Below, piece by piece: positions 46,774-56,577 of a stretch of DNA of 64,000 bases. The stretch spans positions 62,001-126,000 of the forward strand of contig NZ_ULHE01000005.1 in NCBI RefSeq assembly GCF_900519355.1. The letters are read 5' to 3'. Each line of letters starts with the position of its first letter. The stretch's first letter is position 1. This stretch comes from Corynebacterium lactis (lineage in GTDB: Bacteria; Actinomycetota; Actinomycetes; Mycobacteriales; Mycobacteriaceae). A program made the position numbers and the translations under genes. A model generated the notes under the pieces. That model was not told the DNA's origin, searched no databases, and saw nothing but the letters and a program-made list of their open reading frames with translations.

Positions 46774-47679
46774 GTGGCCACGCTTTTCGTGCCGAAGTCC
46801 AAGCAGGACGTCGTCGCGCTGGGCTACCTAGCGGGATGGAAGTTTCTCGGCGCACTTCCGGGAGGCATCGCTTATCGCCTGGGCGATCTGGTGGCCGGGC
46901 GCGTCGTGCGCGGGGGAGGCCCGGCCCAACTTCGCCGGAACCTCGCTAGGGTGCTCGCCTGCGCGCCGGAGGACGTCCCGGACGCGCTCATCGCCGCGTC
47001 GATGCGCTCCTACATGCGCTACTGGGTCGAGGCCTTCCGCTTGCCGACGATCGCGTCGCCGGACTTAGCCGTCCAGGTTGAGCGCGGTGGCGTCGGCCTG
47101 GAGCAGATCTCGGAGGCGAAGGCCGCCGGTGAGCCCGTCGTGCTCGTGTTGCCGCACAGCGGTAACTGGGACATGGCGGGGATGTGGCTGGTGTCTCGGC
47201 ACGGGAGGTTCACGACGGTGGCCGAGCGGCTGAAACCCGAAGTCCTCTACGACGCATTCGTTCAGTTCCGCGAGTCGCTCGGCTTCGAAATTCTGCCGCT
47301 GACCGGTGCCGATTCGGCGGTGCCGCAGCTTCGTAAGGTGCTGGAGGCCGGCGGGATCATCTGCCTGCTGGGCGACCGCGACCTCGGCGGCGGTGGCGTC
47401 CCCGTGACGTTCTTCGGTGAGTCCACGACGATGCCTGCTGGCCCGGCGCTGCTGGCCAAGCAGACGGGTGCTCGCCTGCATGCCGTCGGCCTGTCGTTTA
47501 CCCGGGATGGGTGGCACCTGGAGGTGCACCCGGAGGTCGCGACGAAAGGCCGCTCGATTGAGGAGATCACGCAGGACGTAGCCGACTACTTCGAGGTCGA
47601 TATTGCGCGTCATCCCGCGGATTGGCACATGCTGCAGCCGCTGTGGTCGGCGGACCGGCGAGCACGGAAGGGGAAGTAG
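46774..47679 (+). CDS. patA: phosphatidylinositol mannoside acyltransferase (PatA)
   Basis: Membrane-associated acyltransferase that acylates the mannose of PIM1/PIM2. LPLAT family; catalytic HSGNWD gives the H(x)4D motif, and LLGDRDLGGGGVPVTFFG is the second conserved block. 301 aa, GTG start preceded by AAAGGGG. Between pgsA and pimA, the conserved PIM order. Confidence 0.9.
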   Translation: MATLFVPKSKQDVVALGYLAGWKFLGALPGGIAYRLGDLVAGRVVRGGGPAQLRRNLARVLACAPEDVPDALIAASMRSYMRYWVEAFRLPTIASPDLAVQVERGGVGLEQISEAKAAGEPVVLVLPHSGNWDMAGMWLVSRHGRFTTVAERLKPEVLYDAFVQFRESLGFEILPLTGADSAVPQLRKVLEAGGIICLLGDRDLGGGGVPVTFFGESTTMPAGPALLAKQTGARLHAVGLSFTRDGWHLEVHPEVATKGRSIEEITQDVADYFEVDIARHPADWHMLQPLWSADRRARKGK

Positions 47680-47681
47680 CC

Positions 47682-48872
47682 GTGCGCATCGGAATGGTCT
47701 GCCCGTACTCCTTCGACGTTCCAGGCGGCGTGCAGGTGCACGCTATCGACCTGTGCGAGGAGTTTATCCGGCGTGGCCACGAGGTCAGCCTCATCGGTCC
47801 GGCCAGCGCCGACTGCGAGGTGCCCGAATTCGTCGTCCGGGGCGGCTCGGCGATCCCGATTCCCTATAACGGGTCGGTTGCGAGGCTGTCCTTCGGGCCC
47901 CGCACCAACCGTCGGGTCAGGAAGTGGATCGAGGACGGCCAATTCGACGTGGTCCATATCCACGAGCCGAATTCGCCCAGCTATTCGATGCTGGCGTTGG
48001 CGAACGCCGAGGGGCCCCTCGTGGCGACCTATCACTCGGCCGCGACGAACTCCCTCGCACTGAAGCTCGCCACACCCTTTTTGCGCAAATATCTGGAACG
48101 CATCCGCGGTGGAATCGCGGTCTCCGAGGTCGCGCGCCGCTGGCAGGTGGAGCAGCTGGGAGGAGACCCGGTGCTCATTCCCAACGGCGTCCGCGTCGGA
48201 GATTACGAGTCGTCCGCACCGGCCTCCGCCTTTCCGGAGATTCCTCCGCGCGGCCCCGGCTCGAGGCGGTTGGTGTTCCTCGGGCGCTTCGACGAGCCGC
48301 GGAAGGGTTTCGACGTCCTTCTGGACGCGCTACCTCAGATTCGCGACGCGTACCCCGATATCGAGGTTTGCGTGGTCGGAGACGGCGATTCCGAGGCAGC
48401 GCTGAAGAGGGCCGGCGCCAACCGCGGAGCGCTGCGCTTCCTGGGGCGATTGTCCGAGGAGGCAAAAGCCGCAATCCTCGCGGACGCCGACATCTACATC
48501 GCCCCGCAACGAGGCGGCGAGAGCTTCGGCATCGTCCTTGTCGAGGCCATGGCGGCCGGCGCGCCAGTCATAGCTTCCGACATCGACGCGTTCCGTCTGG
48601 TGCTTGGCGACGGCACCTACGGCCTCCATTTCCCCAACGGGGATTCCGGCGGGCTAGCCCGCCGAGTGATCGACTTGTTGGGCGATGAGGAACAGGGGCG
48701 GCGGCTGCGGGAGCTGGGGCACCGGCGCGCATGGGAGTACGACTGGTCCTCGATTGCCGATAGGGTATTGCGTGTCTATGACACGTCCGCATCGACGGCG
48801 AGCACGTTGTGGTCACGCCTTAACCGGCAATTAAGCGTGAGAGAGTACGCGAGAAAGAGTAGAGGGGAATAG
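47682..48872 (+). CDS. pimA: phosphatidylinositol alpha-mannosyltransferase PimA
   Basis: GT4 glycosyltransferase adding the first mannose from GDP-mannose to PI on the inner face of the membrane. The opening RIGMVCPYSFDVPGGVQVH with its GGVQ donor loop is diagnostic, and the C-terminal GESFGIVLVEAMAAG holds the E-x7-E motif. 396 aa. GTG 47682 with AAGGGGAAG upstream; two bases after patA. Confidence 0.94.
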   Translation: MRIGMVCPYSFDVPGGVQVHAIDLCEEFIRRGHEVSLIGPASADCEVPEFVVRGGSAIPIPYNGSVARLSFGPRTNRRVRKWIEDGQFDVVHIHEPNSPSYSMLALANAEGPLVATYHSAATNSLALKLATPFLRKYLERIRGGIAVSEVARRWQVEQLGGDPVLIPNGVRVGDYESSAPASAFPEIPPRGPGSRRLVFLGRFDEPRKGFDVLLDALPQIRDAYPDIEVCVVGDGDSEAALKRAGANRGALRFLGRLSEEAKAAILADADIYIAPQRGGESFGIVLVEAMAAGAPVIASDIDAFRLVLGDGTYGLHFPNGDSGGLARRVIDLLGDEEQGRRLRELGHRRAWEYDWSSIADRVLRVYDTSASTASTLWSRLNRQLSVREYARKSRGE

Positions 48873-48877
48873 TCTCG

Positions 48878-49414
48878 ATGGTTTCGTCTATGGTGACACT
48901 GCCGCTGTGGGTGGTGGTTCTCGCGGTCGTCCTCTTCGTCGTGCTGATCGTTGCCGTGTCGGCGTCCGCCACCGCGACGCGCCTGAATCGGATGCACATC
49001 CGTACCGACCTCGCGCGGGCCTCCCTAGAAGCGTCGCTCGGGCGCCGTGCCGCCGTGGCGCGCGCGACGTTTCCCCAGCTCAGCGGGCTCGTCGCCAACG
49101 CGGAGGCAATCCCGGTCACCGCTCGGAATACCAACCGGCGGGCCGATGCCGAAAACGAGCTGACGCGCGCGATCGTCAAGCTGGCTGCGGAGCAGCCCCC
49201 GGAGAGAGCACTTGCGATTGAGCTCTCCGACGTACATACGCGTGTGGAGCTGGCGCGCAGGCTCTACAATGACGCCGTGACGGACACCAAAGCTCTGCGC
49301 TCGCGGCCGATCGTGCGGGCGCTTCGCCTGGCGGGAACCGCGCCCGATCCGGGCTACTTCGAAATGTCGGATGTGCTCGCTGTGCAGTCCGGGCCGTCGT
49401 CGGTAGGCGAATAG
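48878..49414 (+). CDS. LemA-like membrane protein
   Basis: 178 aa: one N-terminal membrane helix (LWVVVLAVVLFVVLIVAV), then a helical domain. The ARRLYNDAVTDTKALRSRP stretch resembles the RxYN pattern of LemA proteins. In M. tuberculosis the same slot (Rv2609c) carries a membrane protein fused to a NUDIX domain; no NUDIX box is found here. Five nt after pimA, so in the operon. Function unknown. Confidence 0.7.
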   Translation: MVSSMVTLPLWVVVLAVVLFVVLIVAVSASATATRLNRMHIRTDLARASLEASLGRRAAVARATFPQLSGLVANAEAIPVTARNTNRRADAENELTRAIVKLAAEQPPERALAIELSDVHTRVELARRLYNDAVTDTKALRSRPIVRALRLAGTAPDPGYFEMSDVLAVQSGPSSVGE

Positions 49415-49508
49415 TTACGGCATCCCCGGGGCGCGGCTGGCGGGGCAGGTAGAGGGGGAGACGAGGGGGCTGTGCCGAGCCGTGCGGGAACCCTTATCCC
49501 GTGTTATG

Positions 49509-49538
49509 GACAGGCCTGTCTATCCTACGGGCTATAGT
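49509..49538 (+). promoter_or_regulatory. pdxS promoter with palindromic operator candidate
   Basis: A perfect 12-bp palindrome GACAGGCCTGTC (49509-49520) overlaps where the -35 of a TATAGT -10 (49533-49538) would lie. It would be well placed for a repressor or a MocR-type PdxR. Inference. Confidence 0.4.
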
Positions 49539-49660
49539 TGTGTGCAAGGCTTGTGCCCTCCGGGCCATCGTTGTGCCATCTGCGCCGGTCCCGGCGCCGT
49601 TGTGGCGCGCAGCAGGCCCCAATGTAAGCAGGTTATAGCAAAGTAGGGAAGTAGGGTTCG

Positions 49661-50563
49661 TTGAGCACTGTGGACAACAACTCCGGTCAGGGCACCGCGC
49701 GCGTCAAGCGCGGTTTTGCAGAGATGATGAAGGGCGGCGTCATCATGGACGTCGTTACCCCGGAGCAGGCAAAGATTGCAGAGGACGCCGGTGCCACCGC
49801 CGTCATGGCGCTGGAGCGCGTTCCGGCCGATATCCGTGCTCAGGGCGGCGTTTCCCGCATGTCCGACCCGGACATGATTGAGGGCATCATCAACGCGGTG
49901 TCCATCCCCGTCATGGCGAAGGCACGAATCGGGCACTTCGTCGAGGCTCAGGTGCTGCAGTCTCTCGGCGTGGACTTCATCGATGAGTCCGAGGTTTTGA
50001 CCCCGGCCGATTACTCCAACCACATCGACAAGTTTGATTTCACGGTCCCGTTCGTCTGTGGCGCGACCAACCTTGGTGAGGCCCTGCGCCGCATCAACGA
50101 GGGTGCGGCGATGATTCGCTCCAAGGGCGAGGCCGGCACCGGCGACGTCTCCAACGCCGTGACCCACATGCGCACCATCCGTGCGGAGATCAACCGCCTG
50201 AAGTCCATGGCCCCCGACGAGCTCTACGTTGCGGCCAAGGAGCTGCAGGCCCCCTACGAGCTGGTCCGCGAGGTTGCAGAAAAGGGCAAGCTGCCCGTCG
50301 TGCTGTTCACCGCCGGCGGCATCGCGACGCCTGCCGACGCCGCGATGATGATGCAGCTCGGCGCCGAGGGCGTCTTCGTCGGTTCCGGCATCTTCAAGTC
50401 CGGTGACCCGGAGAAGCGTGCCAAGGCAATCGTCCAGGCAACCCAGCACTATGACGACCCGAAGGTCGTCGCCGATGTCTCCCGCGGCCTCGGCGAGGCC
50501 ATGGTCGGCATCAACGTCGACGAGATCCCGCAGCCGCACCGCCTGGCAGAGCGCGGCTGGTAA
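49661..50563 (+). CDS. pdxS: pyridoxal 5'-phosphate synthase subunit PdxS
   Basis: Lyase subunit that makes PLP from ribose 5-phosphate, glyceraldehyde 3-phosphate and ammonia. TIM barrel; [20 protein letters not shown] at the N-terminus and [15 protein letters not shown] with an active-site lysine. 300 aa. TTG start with GTAGGG upstream. The ammonia comes from PdxT, encoded two genes downstream. Confidence 0.96.
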   Translation: MSTVDNNSGQGTARVKRGFAEMMKGGVIMDVVTPEQAKIAEDAGATAVMALERVPADIRAQGGVSRMSDPDMIEGIINAVSIPVMAKARIGHFVEAQVLQSLGVDFIDESEVLTPADYSNHIDKFDFTVPFVCGATNLGEALRRINEGAAMIRSKGEAGTGDVSNAVTHMRTIRAEINRLKSMAPDELYVAAKELQAPYELVREVAEKGKLPVVLFTAGGIATPADAAMMMQLGAEGVFVGSGIFKSGDPEKRAKAIVQATQHYDDPKVVADVSRGLGEAMVGINVDEIPQPHRLAERGW

Positions 50564-50613
50564 AGGGACCAAAGGCAAGCGGAGACACGAGGCAGTAGAG
50601 GGAAAGGACGCCG

Positions 50614-51492
50614 ATGGCTGATATTCGTGAGGTGCTCGACCTGGAGCGGATCGACCGGGACATATTCCGAGGTCCGGTCATCAAGTCGATTCTGCAGCGA
50701 ACCTTTGGCGGCCAGGTCGCGGGGCAATCGCTCGTCGCGGCGACTCGCACCGTCGGGTCCACCTTCGCGGTCAATTCCCTCCATGCCTACTTCGTTGGCC
50801 CAGGTAGGCCACATATTCCGACGATTTATATCGTCAAACGCGTCCGAGACGGCCGTTCCTTCTGTCACCGCTCCGTGGAGGCCGTCCAGGACGGACGCAC
50901 CATCTTCGTGATGCAGGCCAGCTTCCACCGCAAGGGCGATACGGGCATTGAGCATTCCGACATCATGCGCAGGGTGCCAAGCCCGGATGAGGTCGTCACC
51001 GATACCTCAAAGATGACCGATACCCGCAAACTGCTTCTTCGGGAGTGGGCGGATTGGGATATTCGCGTCATCGACGACGCGGACTTCGAGCACAACAAGT
51101 ACACCAACTCACAGCAGATGGTGTGGTTCCGCTCCAAGGACCGTCTTCCGGACAACGACACCTTCCACGTCTGCACACTGGCATACATGTCGGATATGAC
51201 CCTGCTGTCCTCGGCACTGGTTCCACACCCGGGCGTGGAAGTGCAGGAGGCGAGCCTGGATCACGCGATGTGGTTCATGCGCCCCTTCCGCGCCGACGAG
51301 TGGCTGCTCTACGACCAGATCTCGCCGTCGGCCCACGCCGGTCGGGCCCTGACGCATGGTCGCATTTTCAACCAGGCCGGTGAGCTGGTGGCCGTCGTCA
51401 CGCAGGAGGGTCTGACCAGGACTCTCGCTCCGGGCGTCGAGTCCGTCCCGCACGTGGCCAACTTCGACCCGCAAAGTGAGAACCTCGACTAA
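50614..51492 (+). CDS. tesB: acyl-CoA thioesterase II (TesB)
   Basis: Double hot-dog thioesterase hydrolysing acyl-CoA. The N-terminal [13 protein letters not shown] and [18 protein letters not shown] and the C-terminal [20 protein letters not shown] blocks are typical. 292 aa. Its TAA overlaps the pdxT ATG (TAATG). The pdxS-tesB-pdxT order is shared with mycobacteria. Confidence 0.93.
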   Translation: MADIREVLDLERIDRDIFRGPVIKSILQRTFGGQVAGQSLVAATRTVGSTFAVNSLHAYFVGPGRPHIPTIYIVKRVRDGRSFCHRSVEAVQDGRTIFVMQASFHRKGDTGIEHSDIMRRVPSPDEVVTDTSKMTDTRKLLLREWADWDIRVIDDADFEHNKYTNSQQMVWFRSKDRLPDNDTFHVCTLAYMSDMTLLSSALVPHPGVEVQEASLDHAMWFMRPFRADEWLLYDQISPSAHAGRALTHGRIFNQAGELVAVVTQEGLTRTLAPGVESVPHVANFDPQSENLD

Positions 51493-52112
51493 TGAGCACC
51501 GACGTAGTGGGGATCCTTGCGCTGCAGGGCAATATTGACGAGCACGGTTATGTGCTAGACGCCCTCGGCGTGGAGCACCGCAAGGTCCGCCTCCCGCGGG
51601 ACCTCGACGGTATTTCAGCACTCATCTTGCCCGGCGGCGAGTCGACCACCATGAGCAAGCTGATGGTATTCAACGAGCTCCAGGCGCCACTGCGCGCCGC
51701 TCTCGCCGACGGCCTTCCTGCTTTCGGCACCTGCGCCGGCATGATTTTGCTTGCCGACGAGGTGCTGGACACCCGGCCCGATGCTGTTAGCCTCGGGGCG
51801 ATTGACATGACGGTGCGTCGTAACGCGTTCGGCCGACAGGTCGACTCCTTCGAAACCGACCTAGATTTCAGCGGTCTGCGATTGGCCCCGGAGGACGCGC
51901 CGATTCACGCGGCCTTCATTCGAGCCCCGCGAGCGGAACGTGTCGGTGCGGGCGTTGAGGTGCTCGCGCGTGTTCCCGCGAGCGCAGGAGAGGCAGCGGG
52001 CGCGATGGTCGCCGTTAGGCAGGCAAAGGCAATGGCGACTAGCTTCCACCCGGAATCGACCGGGGAAACTCGCGTTCACGAGTATTTCCTGCGTGACGTT
52101 GCCGGGTTATAG
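51492..52112 (+). CDS. pdxT: pyridoxal 5'-phosphate synthase glutaminase PdxT
   Basis: Class I glutaminase that channels ammonia to Pdx[13 protein letters not shown] opening, LPGGESTTM, the nucleophile cysteine in [10 protein letters not shown], and the FHPE histidine-glutamate dyad near the C-terminus. 206 aa. Translationally coupled to tesB. Confidence 0.95.
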   Translation: MSTDVVGILALQGNIDEHGYVLDALGVEHRKVRLPRDLDGISALILPGGESTTMSKLMVFNELQAPLRAALADGLPAFGTCAGMILLADEVLDTRPDAVSLGAIDMTVRRNAFGRQVDSFETDLDFSGLRLAPEDAPIHAAFIRAPRAERVGAGVEVLARVPASAGEAAGAMVAVRQAKAMATSFHPESTGETRVHEYFLRDVAGL

Positions 52113-52124
52113 CTCCGCAATTTG

Positions 52125-52163
52125 TATAATGGACGCTTGAGCATTTCCCACAGGCAGTGGGAA
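52125..52163 (+). promoter_or_regulatory. promoter and leader hairpin of yebC
   Basis: A consensus TATAAT (52125-52130) lies 61 nt before yebC; no clear -35 is seen. The leader contains TTCCCAC (52145-52151) pairing with GTGGGAA (52157-52163). Confidence 0.5.
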
Positions 52164-52190
52164 TCGAGAGAGGAAACTAGGTACTAGCAC

Positions 52191-52943
52191 ATGTCGGGTC
52201 ACTCAAAATGGGCAACCACCAAGCACAAGAAGGCCGCTAACGACGCAAAGCGCTCCAAAGAGTGGGCCAAGATGATTAAGAACATCGAGGTCGCGGCGCG
52301 TACCGGTGGCGGTGACCCGGCTGGTAACCCGACCCTCGATGACATGATTAAGAAGGCCAAGAAGGCCTCGGTTCCCAACGACAACATCGAGCGTGCCCGT
52401 AAGCGCGGCTCCGGCGAGGAGTCCGGTGGCGCTGATTGGGAAACCATCGTCTACGAAGGCTACGCACCGGGCGGCGTCGCTGTCATCGTCGAATGCCTGA
52501 CCGACAACCGCAACCGCGCGGCTTCTGAGGTCCGCTCGGCGTTCAACAAGAACAACGGCAACATGGCCGACTCCGGTTCGGTGTCCTACATGTTCGACAA
52601 GAAGGGCGTCGTTGTCCTGCCGAAGGGCGAGCTGACCGAGGATGACCTGCTGATGGCCGTGCTGGACGCAGGCGCCGAGGAGGTCAACGACCTGGGTGAG
52701 AACTTCGAGGTCGTCTCCGCCTTCACCGATCTGATGGCAGTTCGCACCGCACTGAAGGACGCAGGTATCGAGTACGATTCCGCTGACCAGGACTACCGCG
52801 CTGCTACCGAGGTGGCCCTCGATGCCGACGGTGCCCGCAAGTTCCTGCGCCTGGTCGACGCACTGGAGGATTCCGACGACGTCCAGAATGTCTACTCCAA
52901 CGCCGATATCTCGGACGAGGTGCTCGCCGAGCTCGACGCTTAG
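52191..52943 (+). CDS. yebC: YebC/PmpR family protein
   Basis: YebC/TACO1-type protein, a DNA-binding regulator or translation factor for proline stretches depending on the member. The [21 protein letters not shown] opening and the [15 protein letters not shown] core are standard. 250 aa. Upstream of the Holliday-junction genes, as in many actinobacteria. Confidence 0.95.
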   Translation: MSGHSKWATTKHKKAANDAKRSKEWAKMIKNIEVAARTGGGDPAGNPTLDDMIKKAKKASVPNDNIERARKRGSGEESGGADWETIVYEGYAPGGVAVIVECLTDNRNRAASEVRSAFNKNNGNMADSGSVSYMFDKKGVVVLPKGELTEDDLLMAVLDAGAEEVNDLGENFEVVSAFTDLMAVRTALKDAGIEYDSADQDYRAATEVALDADGARKFLRLVDALEDSDDVQNVYSNADISDEVLAELDA

Positions 52944-52992
52944 TAAGAAGACACCGTACTCGCCCTGAAGATGGCGGGCGAGTACGCACGAA

Positions 52993-53040
52993 AAACGCCC
53001 CGCACCACTCGCCACTACAGGCGGACGGTGCGGGGCTTTT
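52993..53040. terminator. bidirectional terminator
   Basis: GCCCCGCACC (52997-53006) pairs with GGTGCGGGGC (53027-53036), flanked by A and T runs, between convergent yebC and the DUF3817 gene. Confidence 0.88.
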
Positions 53041-53076
53041 CGGTTTTGTCGGTCTTCCGAATAGATCACGTTGGAA

Positions 53077-53541
53077 TCAGGAGAACCACTGCGTCGGCGG
53101 GCCGGCCATGAGCAGCAGCGAGAAGACGACGACGAGGACGACCAGAATCGCCATCGCGGACAGGAACGGGCGGCGGATAATCATTGCGAGAATCCACTCG
53201 AACAGGCCCTTCGGCTGCTCCTGGGGGTCGGTGAAACGCCAGGACCCCTCGAGCAGACCCGCCTTCAAACTGTTTTGCTCAAAGGGGTAGGTCATGAAGG
53301 GGATGATGGACGAGGCGAGCCCGGCGACACCGCGGCCCGCGCTCCAGCCCTGATTGATCCATACAAGGATCGTTGTGGCCACGTAGCAGAGGAACGTGAA
53401 GCCGTGGATGCCGCCGAAAATGGTGGTAGCCATCTCGGTGACCTTGAAAATGTACTTCAGTGCGAGGCCGAGCAGCAGCAACGCCCAGGTGACCATTTCG
53501 GCCAGGGCTAGTTTCCCGTAGAGGCTCTTGGGTGTGTTCAT
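53077..53541 (-). CDS. DUF3817 membrane protein
   Basis: 154-aa membrane protein of unknown function with the DUF3817 core ([33 protein letters not shown]) and about four hydrophobic helices. ATG 53541 is preferred over the upstream frame start at 53589. It interrupts the yebC-ruvC run on the opposite strand. Confidence 0.84.
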   Translation of the reverse strand: MNTPKSLYGKLALAEMVTWALLLLGLALKYIFKVTEMATTIFGGIHGFTFLCYVATTILVWINQGWSAGRGVAGLASSIIPFMTYPFEQNSLKAGLLEGSWRFTDPQEQPKGLFEWILAMIIRRPFLSAMAILVVLVVVFSLLLMAGPPTQWFS

Positions 53542-53614
53542 GGCCTTTAACCTATCAAAAATGGCTGGAGTCGCGGACTGGCGCTCCATGCAAACAAATG
53601 TTCGGAGGGTGTGG

Positions 53615-53630
53615 TAATACTTTAAGGGTG
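53615..53630 (+). promoter_or_regulatory. leaderless promoter of ruvC
   Basis: TAATAC (53615-53620) ends 7 nt before GTG 53628, so transcription would begin at the start codon. Supports the 53628 start. Confidence 0.5.
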
Positions 53631-54269
53631 AATTATCGAGGTGGCCAGGTACGGGTGATGGGGATCGATCCAGGACTCACCCGTTGCGGACTTTCCATCG
53701 CGGAGGGAGCATCCGGCAGGAGCGTTGTGCCCATTGCCGTCGGAGTCGCCCGCACGCCCTCTGACGCTCCTCTCGAAGACCGCCTGCTTCGGCTCTCCAA
53801 CGCTGCGGAGCAGTGGATGGACGAATACGAGCCAGACGTAGTCGCGATGGAAAGGGTATTCGAACGTGGCAATGTGTCGACGGTGATGCAAACGGCCCAC
53901 GCTGTCGGCGTACTGGTGCTCGCCGCAGCTCGACGTGGCCTCGAAGTGCACATGTATACGCCGTCCGAGGTGAAGAAAGCACTGACTGGAAACGGGCGTG
54001 CCGATAAGAAACAGATGACCACAATGGTCACCCGCATTCTGGGGCTTTCGGCTCCGCCGAAGCCCGCTGATGCGGCCGACGCGCTGGCTATCGCTATCTG
54101 CCACTGCTGGCGCGCCCCGGTTTTAGAGAGGCAGCGTTCGGTGCTGACGTTGTTGGAGCAGCAGCGCACGAGGCATGCCACCGGTGCGCAATCGGCTGAT
54201 CCGGTCCGCGGAGCGGCAGACGAGGTTAAAGGTTCGGAGGCGTTTCGCCCGAAAGAAAGTGAGCGATAA
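53628..54269 (+). CDS. ruvC: Holliday junction resolvase RuvC
   Basis: Endonuclease cutting Holliday junctions. [13 protein letters not shown] carries the first catalytic aspartate, [13 protein letters not shown] the glutamate, and [13 protein letters not shown] the final acidic pair. 213 aa from GTG 53628 (leaderless); GTG 53655 or ATG 53658 are possible. Its TAA abuts the ruvA ATG. Confidence 0.94.
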   Translation: MNYRGGQVRVMGIDPGLTRCGLSIAEGASGRSVVPIAVGVARTPSDAPLEDRLLRLSNAAEQWMDEYEPDVVAMERVFERGNVSTVMQTAHAVGVLVLAAARRGLEVHMYTPSEVKKALTGNGRADKKQMTTMVTRILGLSAPPKPADAADALAIAICHCWRAPVLERQRSVLTLLEQQRTRHATGAQSADPVRGAADEVKGSEAFRPKESER

Positions 54270-54899
54270 ATGATTGCATCTCTGCGTGGGGAAGTCATTG
54301 ACTTAGGTGCGAATTACTGCGTCATCGAATGCGCGGGTGTCGGCTACCTCGTGTCGATTACGGGCCGTCTCGCCGCGAGCCTGACCAGACACGAGGAGAC
54401 GCTGCTGCTCACCACCATGGCGGTCCGAGAGGACGCGATGACCCTCTACGGCTTCAGTACCGCGCAGGAACGGGAGATGTTTGGGCTGCTGCGCACAGTG
54501 TCCACCGTGGGGCCGAAGGTTGCGATGGCGATCTTGGCTGTACTGACGCCTGCGGATATCGCGCATGCTGTTGCCACGAAGAACGCCAAGGCGCTGCAGG
54601 CGGCAAGTGGCGTCGGTAAGCGGTTGGCCGAGCGCCTGCTGGTGGAGCTGAAGGATAAGGTGGAGGCCTTCGCGGATAGGGCGCAGCCGCAGGGAGACGG
54701 CGCGAGTGTGGCGGACGGCGGTTCTGTGGCGGCCGGTATGGTGCTGCGGGCCGACCTCGATCAAGTGGTAGGGGCCCTGGTCGGGCTCGGCTTCCCGGAG
54801 GCGGACGCGAGCAGTGCGGCGGAATCCGTCGTGGCGGCGGACCCCACGCTTGACACGTCGATGGCTCTGAAGGCCGCTCTAAAGATGCTCGGCCGGTAG
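54270..54899 (+). CDS. ruvA: Holliday junction helicase subunit RuvA
   Basis: Binds Holliday junctions and loads RuvB. N-terminal OB domain (MIASLRGEVID), two helix-hairpin-helix motifs (TVSTVGPKVAMAIL, ASGVGKRLAERLLVELKDK) and a C-terminal RuvB-contact domain. 209 aa. Directly follows ruvC. Confidence 0.95.
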   Translation: MIASLRGEVIDLGANYCVIECAGVGYLVSITGRLAASLTRHEETLLLTTMAVREDAMTLYGFSTAQEREMFGLLRTVSTVGPKVAMAILAVLTPADIAHAVATKNAKALQAASGVGKRLAERLLVELKDKVEAFADRAQPQGDGASVADGGSVAAGMVLRADLDQVVGALVGLGFPEADASSAAESVVAADPTLDTSMALKAALKMLGR

Positions 54900-54948
54900 G
54901 CGGCGTGGCGCTCGGGGACTGGCGGATGTGAAATAGGATGAAGGGACT

Positions 54949-56034
54949 ATGACCGATATCGAACGCACAGAATTCAATGTGCAGGATTCGCCTTATGCGT
55001 CCTCGGGCGGTGGCTTTGGGCAGGGTGGTCGCGAGGTCGACGCGCGGGCGCAGTTCGAGGAGCTCGATGCGGAGTCGAACCTGCGTCCGAAGTTCTTGGG
55101 CGAGTTTATTGGCCAGCCGAAGGTACGCACGCAGCTAGATCTGGTTCTGGCAGGCGCGAAGGGGCGCAAAGTTGCCCCGGACCACATCCTGCTGTCGGGC
55201 CCGCCCGGGCTCGGCAAGACGACGATGGCGATGATCATTGCGCAGGAGATGGGGACGTCCCTGCGGATGACCTCCGGTCCGGCCCTGATTCGCGCGGGCG
55301 ACCTGGCAGCGATGTTGTCGAATCTGCTGGAGGGCGACATCCTCTTTATCGACGAGATCCATCGCATTGCCCGCCCCGTCGAGGAGATGCTCTACATGGC
55401 GATGGAGGACTTCCGCATTGACGTGATCGTGGGCAAAGGGCCCGGGGCGACGTCGATCCCCCTGGAGATCCCGCCGTTTACCCTGGTCGGGGCGACGACG
55501 CGCTCGGGTATGCTCACAGGCCCGCTGCGTGACCGCTTTGGATTTACGGCGCAGATGGAGTTCTACGAGGTCGAGGACCTGACCAAGGTGGTCACCCGGG
55601 CCGCGGGAATCCTCGGCGTCGAGATTAGCGGGGAGGCTGCGGTGGAGATTGCCTCGCGATCGCGGGGCACGCCCCGAATCGCCAACAGGCTGCTGCGGCG
55701 CGTTCGCGACTTCGCCGACGTTCATGCCGGCGGCGTCATTGACCTCGGTGCCGCACGCGCGGCGCTGATCGTCTTCGACGTCGATGAGTTGGGCCTCGAT
55801 CGTCTCGACCGTGCAGTACTCACGGCCCTGATCAAGGGGCATGGCGGCGGGCCTGTCGGTGTGAACTCCCTCGCACTGGCAGTGGGCGAGGAACCCTCCA
55901 CGGTCGAAGAGGTCTGCGAGCCGTACCTGGTACGCGCCGGCATGATTGCGCGCACCTCCCGTGGCCGTGTGGCGACGGTGCGGGCCTGGGAGCACCTGGG
56001 GTTGCAGGCACCTCCGGGAACCTTAGGGGAGTAA
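54949..56034 (+). CDS. ruvB: Holliday junction helicase RuvB
   Basis: AAA+ motor driving branch migration. Walker A is GPPGLGKTT, Walker B LFIDEIHR, sensor 1 GATTRSG, and a C-terminal winged helix is present. 361 aa with a short extra N-terminal region rich in Gly/Ser. 49 nt after ruvA. Confidence 0.97.
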   Translation: MTDIERTEFNVQDSPYASSGGGFGQGGREVDARAQFEELDAESNLRPKFLGEFIGQPKVRTQLDLVLAGAKGRKVAPDHILLSGPPGLGKTTMAMIIAQEMGTSLRMTSGPALIRAGDLAAMLSNLLEGDILFIDEIHRIARPVEEMLYMAMEDFRIDVIVGKGPGATSIPLEIPPFTLVGATTRSGMLTGPLRDRFGFTAQMEFYEVEDLTKVVTRAAGILGVEISGEAAVEIASRSRGTPRIANRLLRRVRDFADVHAGGVIDLGAARAALIVFDVDELGLDRLDRAVLTALIKGHGGGPVGVNSLALAVGEEPSTVEEVCEPYLVRAGMIARTSRGRVATVRAWEHLGLQAPPGTLGE

Positions 56035-56087
56035 CTCGGCCTGTCGGGGTGTAGTGCGGTCCGCAGTATTGGTTAGACTCATCTGCT

Positions 56088-56474
56088 ATGGATCCAATTC
56101 TTCTTCTAGTCCTACTGGTGATTTTCTTGGCGCTGCCGCTGTGGCAGATTGTCAAGCAGAACAAGCAGGTCCGCAATATCCGTGAGATGCAGTCGAAGTT
56201 GGTGCCCGGCGCCGAGGTCATCACCGGCTCCGGCCTGCACGGCATTGTGGTCGATGCCTCCGAAACCACGGTTGACCTGACGATCGCCGACGGTGTCGTG
56301 ACGCGATGGGAAAAGGCTGCCATCGCCCGGAACCTCTCGGAGGGAACCGGCGCCGACTACGCTCGGCGGGACTTGAGGGGGCAGGAGCCCGTAGCTGACC
56401 CAGCGGAGGCGGAAAGCCCGGCTGCGGTAGAAGCCGACGCCCAGCGCGATACCCCGACCGAAGAGCGCTCTTAA
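56088..56474 (+). CDS. yajC: preprotein translocase subunit YajC
   Basis: Small SecDF-associated membrane protein. One N-terminal helix (LLLVLLVIFLALPLWQIV) and the YajC core (LVPGAEVITGSGLHGIVV). 128 aa with an acidic tail longer than in E. coli, typical of actinobacteria. Precedes secD and secF. Confidence 0.93.
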   Translation: MDPILLLVLLVIFLALPLWQIVKQNKQVRNIREMQSKLVPGAEVITGSGLHGIVVDASETTVDLTIADGVVTRWEKAAIARNLSEGTGADYARRDLRGQEPVADPAEAESPAAVEADAQRDTPTEERS

Positions 56475-56577
56475 ACGCGTCATCTCTGGCGTCATTGTCT
56501 TTCCCCGATCGTACGAAGTGCAGACTAGACGTAGCGCCTGAACTTCGCTCTTATATTTCTTAGTCAGGAGCCTTGCT

